Shown: positions 1-7,177, counted from the first letter of the stretch. The stretch is 19,006 nucleotides of DNA from Brevundimonas sp. UBA2388 (GCA_002343425.1 DDSO01000004.1:848-19853); one strand, 5' to 3'. Program-made: numbers and translations. Notes: a model not told the origin generated them from the letters alone.

Positions 1-1
1 C

Positions 2-355
2 GACTGGCCCGAGCCCTTCGGCCTTGTGATGATCGAGGCCATGGCCTGCGGCACGCCTGTGGTGGCCTTCCGCTGCGGCTCGACGCCGGAGGTGATCGAG
101 GATGGCGAGACCGGCTTCCTCGTGGATACGCTGGAACAGGCCGTCGCCGCGGCCGGTCGCGCGCATCTGCTGGATCGACACGCCATCCGCGCCCGTTTCG
201 ATCTGCGTTTCTCGGCCACCGCCATGGCGCGGCGCTATCTGGACGTCTACGGCGACCTGCTGGCGCGAAGGCCGTTCGCGGAAGAGGCGATCGCCGATGT
301 GGTGACGCCCCTGCGCCCGTCCGAGGACCGGAGCTTCGCGGCCGCCAATCTCTGA
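2..355 (+). CDS. Glycosyltransferase family 4 protein, C-terminal fragment
   Basis: The reading frame is open from the window edge (frame of base 2) to a TGA at 353-355, so only the last 117 residues are visible. They carry the nucleotide-sugar binding signature of GT-B retaining enzymes: the E-x7-E motif in [20 protein letters not shown], followed by a Gly-Ser-x-Pro-Glu-Val-Ile element and the typical GETGFLVD loop. This end of the protein forms the C-terminal Rossmann domain that holds the sugar nucleotide. Acceptor and sugar cannot be read from it. The next gene, 87 bases downstream on the same strand, is an amylo-alpha-1,6-glucosidase, which suggests a role in alpha-glucan or related sugar metabolism, but that is inference. 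The last 30 or so residues look like a variable tail. Family assignment is firm; the specific activity is unknown. Confidence 0.88.
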   Translation, partial: DWPEPFGLVMIEAMACGTPVVAFRCGSTPEVIEDGETGFLVDTLEQAVAAAGRAHLLDRHAIRARFDLRFSATAMARRYLDVYGDLLARRPFAEEAIADVVTPLRPSEDRSFAAANL

Positions 356-442
356 CCGGCGCCGGATGAACGGGTTACGGCCCTCAAGCGTTCGCAATCA
401 TACGCCAGCCTGACGCCGTCACGCCCGCCATCCGGAGCCCTC

Positions 443-2590
443 ATGGACGACGCCTATACGGTCCAGACCACCGCCACGGAATCCGGCGAAGCCGACGGCC
501 TTGAACGGCTGATGGCGCTGAAGGACGGCGACACCTTCCTGGTGGCCGACGGCTGGGGCGACCTGAAGGGCGGGGCCGACGGCCTGTTCGTCGGCGACAC
601 CCGCATCCTGTCACGGCTGGTGATGAAGGTCGGACAGGCGCGCCCGTCGCAGCTGAGTTCCGGCGTCAGCCAGGACAACGTCTATTTCACCTGCCATTCG
701 ACCAACCGGCCCCTGCCCCCGATGGGCGGTCGTTCGGCCCCGGCAGGCGTGCTGCATATCGAGCGGCGGCGGTTCGTGTGGGATCGCCGGATGTTCGAGC
801 GGATCCGCATGGTCAATCACGGCGTCGAGGACGTGCTTCTGCCTCTGACGATCGATTTCGCCGCTGACTTCGCCGACATCTTCCAGGTGCGTGGCACCCT
901 GCGCGAAAAGCGAGGGACCACCGAGCCGCCGGTCCACGACGGCCGCCGCGTCACCTTCGCCTATGTCGGGCTGGACGAGGTCCGGCGCACCAGTTGTCTG
1001 GCCTTCTCCGAGCCGCCCGCGCGGCTCACCGGATCGCGCGCGGACTTCATGTTCAGCCTGCCCAAGGGCCGGCGCTGCGACCTCTATGTGGAATGCGGTC
1101 CGGACCGCTGCGATCAGCCTGACGAGGTCCGTTACAGGCAGAACGCCTTGCAGGCGCGGCTGGCCATGCGCGCCCGTCGACGGCGCGGCGCGTCTCTGAG
1201 GGGGCCCCGCAGCCCGCGCTTCAATGACTGGCTGGACCAGAGCCGCGCCGATGTCGCCCTGCTGACGACCGACCTGCCGACCGGCCCCTATCCCTATGCC
1301 GGCGTGCCCTGGTTCTCGACGCCGTTCGGGCGGGACGGGATCATCACGGCCTGGCAGATGCTGTGGCTCGACCCCTCGCTGGCCAAGGGCGTGCTGACCT
1401 ACCTCGCCATGCGGCAGGCGACGGAATTCTCCGCCTTCCAGGACTCCGCGCCGGGCAAGATCATGCACGAGACCCGCGGCGGCGAGATGAGCGCGCTCGG
1501 CGAGGTGCCGTTCGGCCTCTACTACGGCGGCGTCGATACGACCTGCCTGTTCGTGGCCCTGGCCGGCGCCTATGCACGGCGGACCGGCGACTTTGAACTG
1601 ATCCGCCGGCTCTGGCCCAGTCTGATCGCCGCCGTCGGCTGGATGAAGGACCATGGCGATTTCAACGGCGACGGCCTGATCAGCTATCAGCGCGGGGCCG
1701 AGACGGGCCTGTCGAACCAGGGCTGGAAGGACTCCGAGGACTCCATCTTCCACAGCGACGGCCGGTTTCCGAAAGGGCCCATCGCCCTGCTGGAGGTGCA
1801 GGGCTACGCCTTTGCCGCCTGGCAGGCGATGGCCGAACTGGCGGGCGCCCTGGGCGACGACCGGCAGGCGGCATGGGCGGCCCAGGCCGAGCGGGTCCGG
1901 GCGCTGGTCGAGGACCGGTTCTGGATGGAGGACGAAGGCTTCTACGCCATCGCCCTGGACGGCGACGGCGAGCCATGCCGGTCGATCGGCTCCAACGCCG
2001 GCCACCTGCTGTTCACCGGCCTGCCCTCTGTCGAGCGGGCGAAGCGGGTGACGAAGCGGTTGCTGGGCGCCGAGTTCCGCTCGGGCTGGGGCGTGCGGAC
2101 ACTGGCCACCGGTCAGGCCCGGTTCAATCCGATGAGCTATCACAACGGCTCGGTCTGGCCCCACGACACAGCCATGGCGGCGGCGGGCATGGCCCGCTAC
2201 GGCGAGCGCCGGGCGGTGGCCCTGCTGCTGGGCGAGATCTATGCGGCGGCGGCGCATTTCCACCTGCGCCTGCCCGAACTGTTCTGCGGCTTCGAGCGCA
2301 ATCCCGGCGAGCCGCCGATCGCCTATCCCGTCGCCTGCCTGCCACAGGCCTGGGCCGCGGGGTCGGTGTTCCTGATGCTGCAGTCGGCGCTGGGGATCAG
2401 CATTGATGCGGTCGCAGGAACCGTGGAGATCGACGACCCGGTCCTGCCGGCGGGCATCGACCGGCTGAACGTCACCAATCTGCAGGTCGGCGCCGGCCGG
2501 GTCGATCTGGCGTTCCAGCAGACGGGAAACCAAACGGTGGTCATCCCCCTGCGCCGGGAAGGGCCGGTGTCGGTGCGGACGGTCCGCTAG
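443..2590 (+). CDS. Amylo-alpha-1,6-glucosidase / glycogen debranching enzyme family protein
   Basis: A 715-residue protein of the bacterial amylo-alpha-1,6-glucosidase family, which cleaves alpha-1,6 branches in glycogen-like glucans. Residues about 25-215 match the beta-rich N-terminal domain of this family (DGLFVGDTRILSRL is typical). Residues about 265-700 form the (alpha/alpha)6 toroid, with the recognisable stretches VPWFSTPFGRDGIITAWQ, HETRGGEM, YYGGVDTT, NQGWKDSEDSI and MSYHNGSVWPHDTAMAA. No signal peptide is seen, so it is probably cytoplasmic. The ATG has a GGAG five bases upstream (434-437). It follows a GT4 glycosyltransferase gene, and the pair may act on the same glucan (inference). 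Its TAG stop overlaps the mutY stop on the other strand by four bases. The exact substrate, glycogen or another branched oligosaccharide, cannot be decided from sequence. Confidence 0.9.
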   Translation: MDDAYTVQTTATESGEADGLERLMALKDGDTFLVADGWGDLKGGADGLFVGDTRILSRLVMKVGQARPSQLSSGVSQDNVYFTCHSTNRPLPPMGGRSAPAGVLHIERRRFVWDRRMFERIRMVNHGVEDVLLPLTIDFAADFADIFQVRGTLREKRGTTEPPVHDGRRVTFAYVGLDEVRRTSCLAFSEPPARLTGSRADFMFSLPKGRRCDLYVECGPDRCDQPDEVRYRQNALQARLAMRARRRRGASLRGPRSPRFNDWLDQSRADVALLTTDLPTGPYPYAGVPWFSTPFGRDGIITAWQMLWLDPSLAKGVLTYLAMRQATEFSAFQDSAPGKIMHETRGGEMSALGEVPFGLYYGGVDTTCLFVALAGAYARRTGDFELIRRLWPSLIAAVGWMKDHGDFNGDGLISYQRGAETGLSNQGWKDSEDSIFHSDGRFPKGPIALLEVQGYAFAAWQAMAELAGALGDDRQAAWAAQAERVRALVEDRFWMEDEGFYAIALDGDGEPCRSIGSNAGHLLFTGLPSVERAKRVTKRLLGAEFRSGWGVRTLATGQARFNPMSYHNGSVWPHDTAMAAAGMARYGERRAVALLLGEIYAAAAHFHLRLPELFCGFERNPGEPPIAYPVACLPQAWAAGSVFLMLQSALGISIDAVAGTVEIDDPVLPAGIDRLNVTNLQVGAGRVDLAFQQTGNQTVVIPLRREGPVSVRTVR

Positions 2591-3597
2591 GCCAGACCTC
2601 GCTCCAGCGCCTTGCGGAAGACGGTCGGCAGGGCGGCCAGCGCCGCCTCCGGATCCGTCCAGAGGAAGTCGCCGCTTCCCTCTGCGACCCGCACGGTCAG
2701 CGTCAGCGAGAAATGGGTGAAGACGTGCTCGATCGCCCCCGCCTCGCGCCAGTCGGCGGCGACGGGCGGCGTGGCGTCCGACGGCGTCACGCTCCAGTCC
2801 GACGTCGGCAGGCTCAGCATCCCTCCCAGCAACCCCTTGTCCGGCCGACGCACCAGCCCCACCCGCCCCCGATCGTCGCGCAAAACCCAGGCCACGCCGG
2901 CGCGGTGCGGCCGCTCGGCCTTCTTCGTCTTCAGCGGCCACCGCTCGGGATGACCCGAAGCGTAGCCGGCGCACCACGCGGTCAGCGGACAGGCCTCGCA
3001 CAACGGTTTTCCGGGGCGGCAGACCGTCGCGCCGAGGTCCATCAGGGCCTGCGGCCAGTCGCCCGGACGGTCGGCGGCGACCAGGGTGGCGGCGAGGCGC
3101 TTGAGCTCCGGCTTCGCGGCAGGCAGCGGGGTCTCGACCGCGAACAGCCGCGCCATGACCCGCTCGACATTGCCGTCGACCACATTGGCCGGGCGGTCGA
3201 AGGCGATGGCGGCCACGGCGGCCGCGGTATAGGCGCCGACCCCCGGCAGGGCCAGCAGTCCGGCCTCTGTGTCCGGAAACACACCGCCATGCGCGTTCGC
3301 CACGGCTCGCGCGCAGGCCAGCAGGTTTCGGGCGCGGGCGTAGTAGCCGAGGCCCGCCCAGGCGGCCATGACGTCCGCGTCTTCCGCCGCCGCCAGATCG
3401 GTCACCGTCGGCCATCGGGTCGTGAAGGCCTGGAAATAGGGCGTGGCGTGCGGCGTCGTGGTCTGCTGCAGCATCACCTCGGAAAGCCAGACGCGATACG
3501 GATCGGGCGCCTGCGACCCCGGCGAGGCGCGCCAGGCCAGCGTCCGCCCATGGGCGTCGTACCAGTCCAGCAGGGCGGCGCGGAGGGCGGAGGGCAT
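2587..3597 (-). CDS. mutY: A/G-specific adenine DNA glycosylase MutY
   Basis: MutY removes adenine mispaired with 8-oxoguanine or guanine in base excision repair. Visible features: the catalytic glutamate in WLSEVMLQQT, the helix-hairpin-helix LPGVGAYTAAAVAAIAF, the catalytic aspartate in VVDGNVERVMARL, and an iron-sulfur ligand set C-x6-C-x2-C-x5-C in CRPGKPLCEACPLTAWC. A C-terminal Nudix-like domain for 8-oxoguanine recognition follows, including VFTHFSLTL. I chose the ATG at 3597 because it puts about eight residues before LLDWYDAHGR, as in E. coli MutY, and gives 336 residues (family about 350). A GTG at 3654 that overlaps the upstream stop as GTGA would add 19 residues and is a real alternative. 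The gene is probably co-transcribed with the two upstream winged-helix genes and converges on the debranching enzyme gene. Confidence 0.95.
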   Translation of the reverse strand: MPSALRAALLDWYDAHGRTLAWRASPGSQAPDPYRVWLSEVMLQQTTTPHATPYFQAFTTRWPTVTDLAAAEDADVMAAWAGLGYYARARNLLACARAVANAHGGVFPDTEAGLLALPGVGAYTAAAVAAIAFDRPANVVDGNVERVMARLFAVETPLPAAKPELKRLAATLVAADRPGDWPQALMDLGATVCRPGKPLCEACPLTAWCAGYASGHPERWPLKTKKAERPHRAGVAWVLRDDRGRVGLVRRPDKGLLGGMLSLPTSDWSVTPSDATPPVAADWREAGAIEHVFTHFSLTLTVRVAEGSGDFLWTDPEAALAALPTVFRKALERGLA

Positions 3598-3650
3598 CGG
3601 CTCTGATAGCCGCGCCCGGCGCGGGCGCCCACTGAAGATCACGGTCGCGA

Positions 3651-4568
3651 TCACTCCGCCGAGGGAACAACGCCCGTCGTCGTGAGCCGCCAGATCAACT
3701 GCCGGGCGTTGGCCTGGGCCCGCTTCTGGAACATCCGCCAGATCGGCAGGGTGTCGGCGTCGTGCACCACGTCATAGCCTTGTGGGCCACGGCAGAGATA
3801 TCCCGCCGCGACCAGCTGCGTCAGATGCCGTCGGACCGTCTCCTCCGGCAGGTTCAGCCGCGCGGCGACAGCCGAACCCCGCACCGGCGCGAAAGTGGGT
3901 TCCAGGACCGATAGCTCCCCGCCACGGGCCGGCATCTGCGCCGGAAGGCGGAGCTGGCCGCTCACGTAATGACAGACGGTCAGCAGGATATGGCAGGCGG
4001 TCAGATTCATCCCGGCGGTCAGTTCCCGCGTGTAGGCCGTCTCGCGCAGGGCGTGGGCGGTGCTGAGCCGCATGGCGGCCCAGGCGACCGGCCAGACCGG
4101 ATGGGCCAGGCGACTGCCGGATCCCAGGCCGAAGGCGCGGATCAGGCCGAGGCCGCCGATGAAGTCATCAAGCGCATCGAGATAGCGCGGTATCGACGGC
4201 AGGAACCGGTCCGAGATCAGCGTGGACGCAGGAAGGATGTAGCCCGCCGGGGACCGATGAAGCACGCCGTTCGCCACCATGCCCGCCAGTTTGGCGCGCG
4301 CCGTCTCTCTCGGAATCTCCAGAAACTGGGCGATGCTGAGGGCATTGGCGGGTCGCCGCAATTCGTCCGGATAGGCGGCGTCCAGCGCCTGGTGACGCCG
4401 GCTGATATCCGGATCCGCATCAAGATGGCCGACGTTCGCATCAAGGATGGCCGGCAGCAGCAGGCTGCAGACCAGGTCCCCGTCAACCAGGCCGCGCGTG
4501 ATCTCGATATAGGCGAGTTGCAGCCGCACACAGAGCCAGGCCACCTTGGCCCGCTGGATCCGCGTCAT
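3651..4568 (-). CDS. Duplicated winged-helix protein, putative transcriptional regulator
   Basis: An unrecognised 305-residue protein built as an internal duplication. Residues 9-110 and 161-265 each contain a helical stretch (VAWLCVRL / VAWAAMRL) followed by a winged-helix-like segment: SIAQFLEIPRETARAKLAGM with VANGVLHRSPAGY, and SAVAARLNLPEETVRRHLTQ with LVAAGYLCRGPQGY. The two copies are offset by about 152-155 residues. The shared pattern L-x-[IL]-P-x-E-T-x-R-x-x-L fits a recognition helix, so DNA binding is likely; targets are unknown. I chose the ATG at 4568 because a GGGA lies eight bases upstream. A TTG at 4634 in the same frame has no ribosome binding site. It lies 101 bases after another winged-helix gene, and its TGA overlaps a possible GTG start of mutY, so translational coupling is possible. 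No membrane segment or enzymatic motif was seen. Confidence 0.72.
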   Translation of the reverse strand: MTRIQRAKVAWLCVRLQLAYIEITRGLVDGDLVCSLLLPAILDANVGHLDADPDISRRHQALDAAYPDELRRPANALSIAQFLEIPRETARAKLAGMVANGVLHRSPAGYILPASTLISDRFLPSIPRYLDALDDFIGGLGLIRAFGLGSGSRLAHPVWPVAWAAMRLSTAHALRETAYTRELTAGMNLTACHILLTVCHYVSGQLRLPAQMPARGGELSVLEPTFAPVRGSAVAARLNLPEETVRRHLTQLVAAGYLCRGPQGYDVVHDADTLPIWRMFQKRAQANARQLIWRLTTTGVVPSAE

Positions 4569-4669
4569 CGTGTCATTCCCGCCTGTCGCCCAGCCGGATC
4601 CCGACGGCGTTTCGGCGTCCGCGAGCTGGGCCAAGGTGCGGATGGGCGGGCGCTCGCCTGTCGCGGCTG

Positions 4670-5050
4670 TCAGCGGACCATCCGCGATGCGGGCGCCGAC
4701 AACTGCAACAGCCGCGCACCGGCATCGGTGAGGGCCCAGCGATAGCTGCCGACACCCAGCGGGCGTTCCAGCAACGGCGCGGTCTTGCGGCCGGCAGCCC
4801 AGACCAGATAGGCGTCGAAGGCGGCGAATATTTCGTCTCGCGCTGCGACCTCCGCCGGACAGGATCGACCGCTGCGTCGCTGGGCGATCTGATCCGCCAC
4901 CATCTGCCGATGGGCGCAGCCGCCGAGCACGAGCAGGGCCTCGAGAATTTCGGCGATCACAGGATCAATATGGCGCGCCCGACCGCCCTTCGCACGGCGC
5001 TTGTGCTCGAAATAACTGACGACGGTACCCACCACCAAACCCCCACACAC
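4670..5050 (-). CDS. Small winged-helix-like hypothetical protein
   Basis: A 126-residue protein I do not recognise. Residues about 30-118 resemble a winged helix of the kind found at the N-terminus of Mrr-type proteins: ILEALLVLGGCAHRQMVADQ, a middle helix around DEIFAAFDAYLVW, and a final YRWALTDAGARLL wing that recalls the W-x-L-T-x-x-G ending. This similarity is by eye only. A basic stretch (HKRRAKGGRARH) lies near the N-terminus. An in-frame TGA one codon upstream limits the start to the GTG at 5050 or the downstream TTG/GTG codons at 5038, 5035 or 5032. The last of these has a G-rich tract at a good distance. It is the first gene of the minus-strand set leading to mutY and starts inside a palindrome-rich divergent region, so it may regulate its own promoter (inference). 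Confidence 0.6.
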   Translation of the reverse strand: MCGGLVVGTVVSYFEHKRRAKGGRARHIDPVIAEILEALLVLGGCAHRQMVADQIAQRRSGRSCPAEVAARDEIFAAFDAYLVWAAGRKTAPLLERPLGVGSYRWALTDAGARLLQLSAPASRMVR

Positions 5051-5066
5051 CGGTCAGGTAACCGGT
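5049..5066. promoter_or_regulatory. Two ACCGGT palindromes, candidate operator
   Basis: The self-complementary hexamer ACCGGT occurs at 5049-5054 and again at 5061-5066, twelve bases apart, about one helical turn. On the minus strand they fall just downstream of promoter-like boxes and at the likely 5' end of the small winged-helix gene. That is a normal place for an autoregulatory operator. Function is inferred from position only. Confidence 0.35.
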
Positions 5067-5076
5067 AACAGCACCT

Positions 5077-5102
5077 AAGTAAGCTCTGCCGCAGACGGTC
5101 AA
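5077..5102 (-). promoter_or_regulatory. Candidate sigma-70 type promoter for the winged-helix/mutY genes
   Basis: On the minus strand TTGACCG (5102-5096) is followed after 11 bases by GCTTACTT (5084-5077). This resembles the Caulobacter housekeeping pattern TTGACGS-N10-14-GCTANAWC. The -35 box is good and the -10 box matches only partly. A start near 5070 would place the ACCGGT palindromes within the first bases transcribed. Confidence 0.35.
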
Positions 5103-5125
5103 TATCAGGGGTACCCGGAATGGGG

Positions 5126-5143
5126 GTTTGCCTTCGCGCAAAC
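5126..5143. promoter_or_regulatory. Inverted repeat GTTTGC-N6-GCAAAC, candidate operator
   Basis: Perfect six-base arms at 5126-5131 and 5138-5143 are separated by six bases, giving an 18-base dyad in the divergent region between the winged-helix gene and the DUF721 gene. It overlaps the candidate -35 box of the rightward promoter. It could bind a dimeric regulator, and the product of one of the two neighbouring winged-helix genes is the obvious candidate. No experimental basis. Confidence 0.3.
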
Positions 5144-5161
5144 GTCGCAGATCGCTACGTC
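5133..5161 (+). promoter_or_regulatory. Candidate promoter for the DUF721 gene
   Basis: TTCGCGC (5133-5139) and GCTACGTC (5154-5161) are 14 bases apart. The second box differs from the Caulobacter -10 pattern GCTANAWC at one position; the first is a weak -35. Predicted start would be near 5167, leaving a leader of about 40 bases before the ATG at 5205. Confidence 0.35.
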
Positions 5162-5204
5162 AACGCCCGGTGCGCGGTCGCGTGGTTTCGCCTAGTATGG
5201 CTGG

Positions 5205-5771
5205 ATGCGCCGCCCCCTTCCCACTGACGCCGAGGCCCGCGAGATCCTGTCGCGCCGACGCACGCGCCCCGCGCCGCGCCCGACGCCAAAGGCCGGGCGC
5301 GCGCTCCAGGGGCTGATCAAGGAGCTGGACGGCAAGTTCGGACGCGGCGCCGCGGCGCTCGAGCCCCGCTGGCGCGAGATCGTCGGTGACCGGCTGGCGC
5401 GGGTGACCCGACCGCAGAAACTGACCAGGGGCCGGGGCGGCGCCGGCGGTACGCTGGAGCTGCGTGTGGCGGGACCAGCCGCCCTGCTGGTGCAACACCA
5501 GTCCGAGGATATTCTGGCGCGGGTCAATCTGTTCCTCGGGGCCGGCAGCGTCGACCGGCTGCGGATCGCCCAGGGGCCGGTCAAACCACCCTCCGACATC
5601 GCCGCCGCCCCGATACGCCGGCCGGCCGCCCAGCCCCTGGCCGCCCACGAGGAGGCCGAACTGAAGGCCGCCCTTGAGGCCGCGCCGGAGGCACTGAAGG
5701 GGCCGCTGGAACGGCTCGGTCGGGCGGTTCTGGGCGATCCGGAAAAGGGCCGCGACCGATCGGGCCGTTGA
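5205..5771 (+). CDS. DUF721 domain-containing protein (DciA-like)
   Basis: A 188-residue basic protein with a DUF721 core at residues about 30-125: GLIKELDGKFGRGAAALEPR-W-REIVGDRLARVTRPQKL, then GGTLELRVAGPAALLVQHQS and ILARVNLFLG. DUF721 proteins include DciA, which loads the replicative helicase DnaB in bacteria that lack DnaC. That role for this copy is inferred from family membership. Past residue 125 lies a Pro/Ala-rich linker and a helical tail. In other alphaproteobacteria this gene commonly sits beside mutY and upstream of a DsbA-like gene and smc, as here, which supports the call. The start is fixed: an in-frame TAG at 5193-5195 leaves the ATG at 5205 as the first initiator. No good ribosome binding site is seen before it. 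Confidence 0.8.
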   Translation: MRRPLPTDAEAREILSRRRTRPAPRPTPKAGRALQGLIKELDGKFGRGAAALEPRWREIVGDRLARVTRPQKLTRGRGGAGGTLELRVAGPAALLVQHQSEDILARVNLFLGAGSVDRLRIAQGPVKPPSDIAAAPIRRPAAQPLAAHEEAELKAALEAAPEALKGPLERLGRAVLGDPEKGRDRSGR

Positions 5772-5796
5772 CAAAACTTCGCCGTTTCTGTTCTCG
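5768..5796 (+). promoter_or_regulatory. Possible promoter upstream of the DsbA-like lipoprotein gene
   Basis: TTGACA at 5768-5773 is a perfect -35 hexamer and contains the stop codon of the DUF721 gene. The region to 5800 is markedly less GC-rich than its surroundings. A convincing -10 box at the right distance is missing (TTCTCG at 5791-5796 after 17 bases). This is therefore only a candidate for independent expression of the thioredoxin-fold genes and smc. Confidence 0.28.
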
Positions 5797-5861
5797 AAAG
5801 TGCTGAAGCGCGCGTATCACCGGGGAATCGCGCGATGCTCTCCCGAATCCCGCATCCAGTT

Positions 5862-5866
5862 GAGGA
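5862..5866 (+). promoter_or_regulatory. Ribosome binding site deciding the DsbA-like lipoprotein start
   Basis: GAGGA lies seven bases before the ATG at 5874. The in-frame ATG at 5835 has no such site at a good distance and would add 13 residues ahead of a lipoprotein signal, so the start at 5874 is preferred. Confidence 0.6.
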
Positions 5867-5873
5867 CGACGCC

Positions 5874-6533
5874 ATGAGCGCCAAGACCAAATACGCCGCC
5901 ATGAGCCGCCGCGCGGCGATGACCGCCGCAGCCCTGGCCGCCATGGCGACCCTGGCGGGTTGCGGCGGCGGCGGCGCGGGCGCGGGGGCCGAGGGCGACA
6001 TGGCCATCGGCGCGTCCGAGGCCGACGCCAAGGTCACCGTGGTGGAATACGCCTCGGTCACCTGCGGCGTCTGCGCCGCCTGGCACGAGGAAACCTGGCC
6101 CGCCTTCAAGGCAGCCTATGTCGACACCAACAAGGTCCGGTTCGTGTTCCGCGAGTTCCCGACCGGCCCGGTCAATGTCGCCGTCGCCGGCTTCATGATC
6201 GCGCGCTGCGCCGGCGAGGACAAATATTTCGACGTCGTCGGCGGCATCATGTCCAGCCAGCGCGAATGGCAACAGGGCGTCAATCCGCGCGACACCCTGT
6301 TCCGCATCGGCAACGGCGCAGGGCTGAGCAACCAGCAGATCGAGACCTGCATCAAGGACCCGGAGAACATCGCGGCCGCCGACGCCCGCGCTCGCGCCGC
6401 CCAGGCGGCCGGTGTGGACGGCACGCCGTCCTTCTACGTCAACGGCGTCAAGGTCATCACGCCCGGATCGACCAGCGGCCCCAGCTTCGCCGACCTTTCG
6501 CGGGCGATCGACGCCGAACTGGCCAAGGGCTGA
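5874..6533 (+). CDS. DsbA family thiol:disulfide oxidoreductase, predicted lipoprotein
   Basis: A 219-residue thioredoxin-fold protein of the DsbA type. The N-terminus has a twin-arginine-like SRRAAM, a hydrophobic stretch and the lipobox LAGC with Cys30, so it is predicted to be a lipid-anchored envelope protein. A glycine/alanine linker follows. The redox motif is CGVC (64-67), and the cis-proline loop is GTPSF (Pro185). Two further cysteines (112 and 159) match the second disulfide described for alphaproteobacterial DsbA proteins such as Wolbachia DsbA1. It probably introduces or handles disulfides in exported proteins; which partner reoxidises it is unknown. The next gene starts nine bases after its stop and encodes a paralogue with the same four cysteines. 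Start choice rests on GAGGA at 5862-5866. Confidence 0.88.
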   Translation: MSAKTKYAAMSRRAAMTAAALAAMATLAGCGGGGAGAGAEGDMAIGASEADAKVTVVEYASVTCGVCAAWHEETWPAFKAAYVDTNKVRFVFREFPTGPVNVAVAGFMIARCAGEDKYFDVVGGIMSSQREWQQGVNPRDTLFRIGNGAGLSNQQIETCIKDPENIAAADARARAAQAAGVDGTPSFYVNGVKVITPGSTSGPSFADLSRAIDAELAKG

Positions 6534-6541
6534 GGGCGGCG

Positions 6542-7177
6542 GTGACCACCCGGCGGAAATCCCTTCTGATCCTGGCGCTGGCGCTGGCGGCGCCCGCGGT
6601 CGCGGCTTCCGCGTCGGGGTCGGATTCCGCCTTGGCGCAGACGCTCGCTCCGGTCACGGCCGCGGATCGCAGCATCGGCCGGGCCGACGCTCCGGTGACC
6701 GTGGTCGAATACGCCTCGTTCGCCTGCAATCACTGCGCTGACTGGCATCGGTTCGTCTATCCGACGTTCAAGTCGCGGTTCATCGACACCGGACAGGTCC
6801 GGCTGGTGTTCCGCAACCTGCCGACCCTGCCCGAGGAAATGTCCATGCCGGGCGCCGCTCTGGCCCGCTGCGCAGCGCCGGAGCGGTTCTTCGATGTCGC
6901 CTCGGCCCTGATGCTCGGGCAGGACGCGGTCTTCCGGGGCGGAACGCGCGAGGACTGGTACGCCCCGGCCATCGCCGTCAGCGGCCGCACCCAGGCCCAG
7001 ATCGAGGCCTGCGCCACGACCCCGGCGACCCTGGCCGCCATCAACCGCGACGTCGACAGTGCGAACGCCGCCGGCGTCAACACCACCCCGGCCTTCTTCG
7101 TCAACGGACGCCGGGTGACGGACCGCTCGCTGGGCGGGCTGGAGGTCGCGATCCGGGCGGCCGCCGCAGGTCAGTGA
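6542..7177 (+). CDS. DsbA family thiol:disulfide oxidoreductase, predicted periplasmic
   Basis: A 211-residue paralogue of the preceding gene product. It has a signal peptide with RRK followed by a Leu/Ala core and a likely cleavage after SALAQ or nearby, but no lipobox, so it should be soluble in the periplasm. The active site is CNHC (62-65), followed by ADWHRFVYPTFK, which aligns with the first protein. TTPAFFVNG supplies the cis-proline loop. Cys110 and Cys157 correspond to the extra cysteine pair of the neighbour. The GTG start is chosen because GAGGG (6532-6536), overlapping the upstream stop, lies five bases before it and the frame upstream has no signal sequence. smc starts 14 bases after its stop, so all three are probably one transcript. 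Confidence 0.87.
   Translation: MTTRRKSLLILALALAAPAVAASASGSDSALAQTLAPVTAADRSIGRADAPVTVVEYASFACNHCADWHRFVYPTFKSRFIDTGQVRLVFRNLPTLPEEMSMPGAALARCAAPERFFDVASALMLGQDAVFRGGTREDWYAPAIAVSGRTQAQIEACATTPATLAAINRDVDSANAAGVNTTPAFFVNGRRVTDRSLGGLEVAIRAAAAGQ

Noticed and set aside
356..442. CCGGCGCCGG palindrome just after the glycosyltransferase stop as a terminator
   Set aside because: The palindrome at 356-365 has no loop and no T-tract, and the following co-directional gene starts 87 bases after the stop, so a terminator call is not supported.
611..3670. Very long minus-strand open frame (1019 codons) covering most of the debranching enzyme and mutY genes
   Set aside because: It lies in another frame across two well-supported genes, and its translation is Arg/Gly/Ala/Pro-rich with no family signature. 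Long antisense open frames are expected in DNA this GC-rich.
5960..6541. Plus-strand open frame running into the second DsbA-like gene from inside the first
   Set aside because: The translation here is Arg/His-rich and out of frame with the lipoprotein gene. The real gene begins at the GTG at 6542, where a ribosome binding site and a signal peptide appear.
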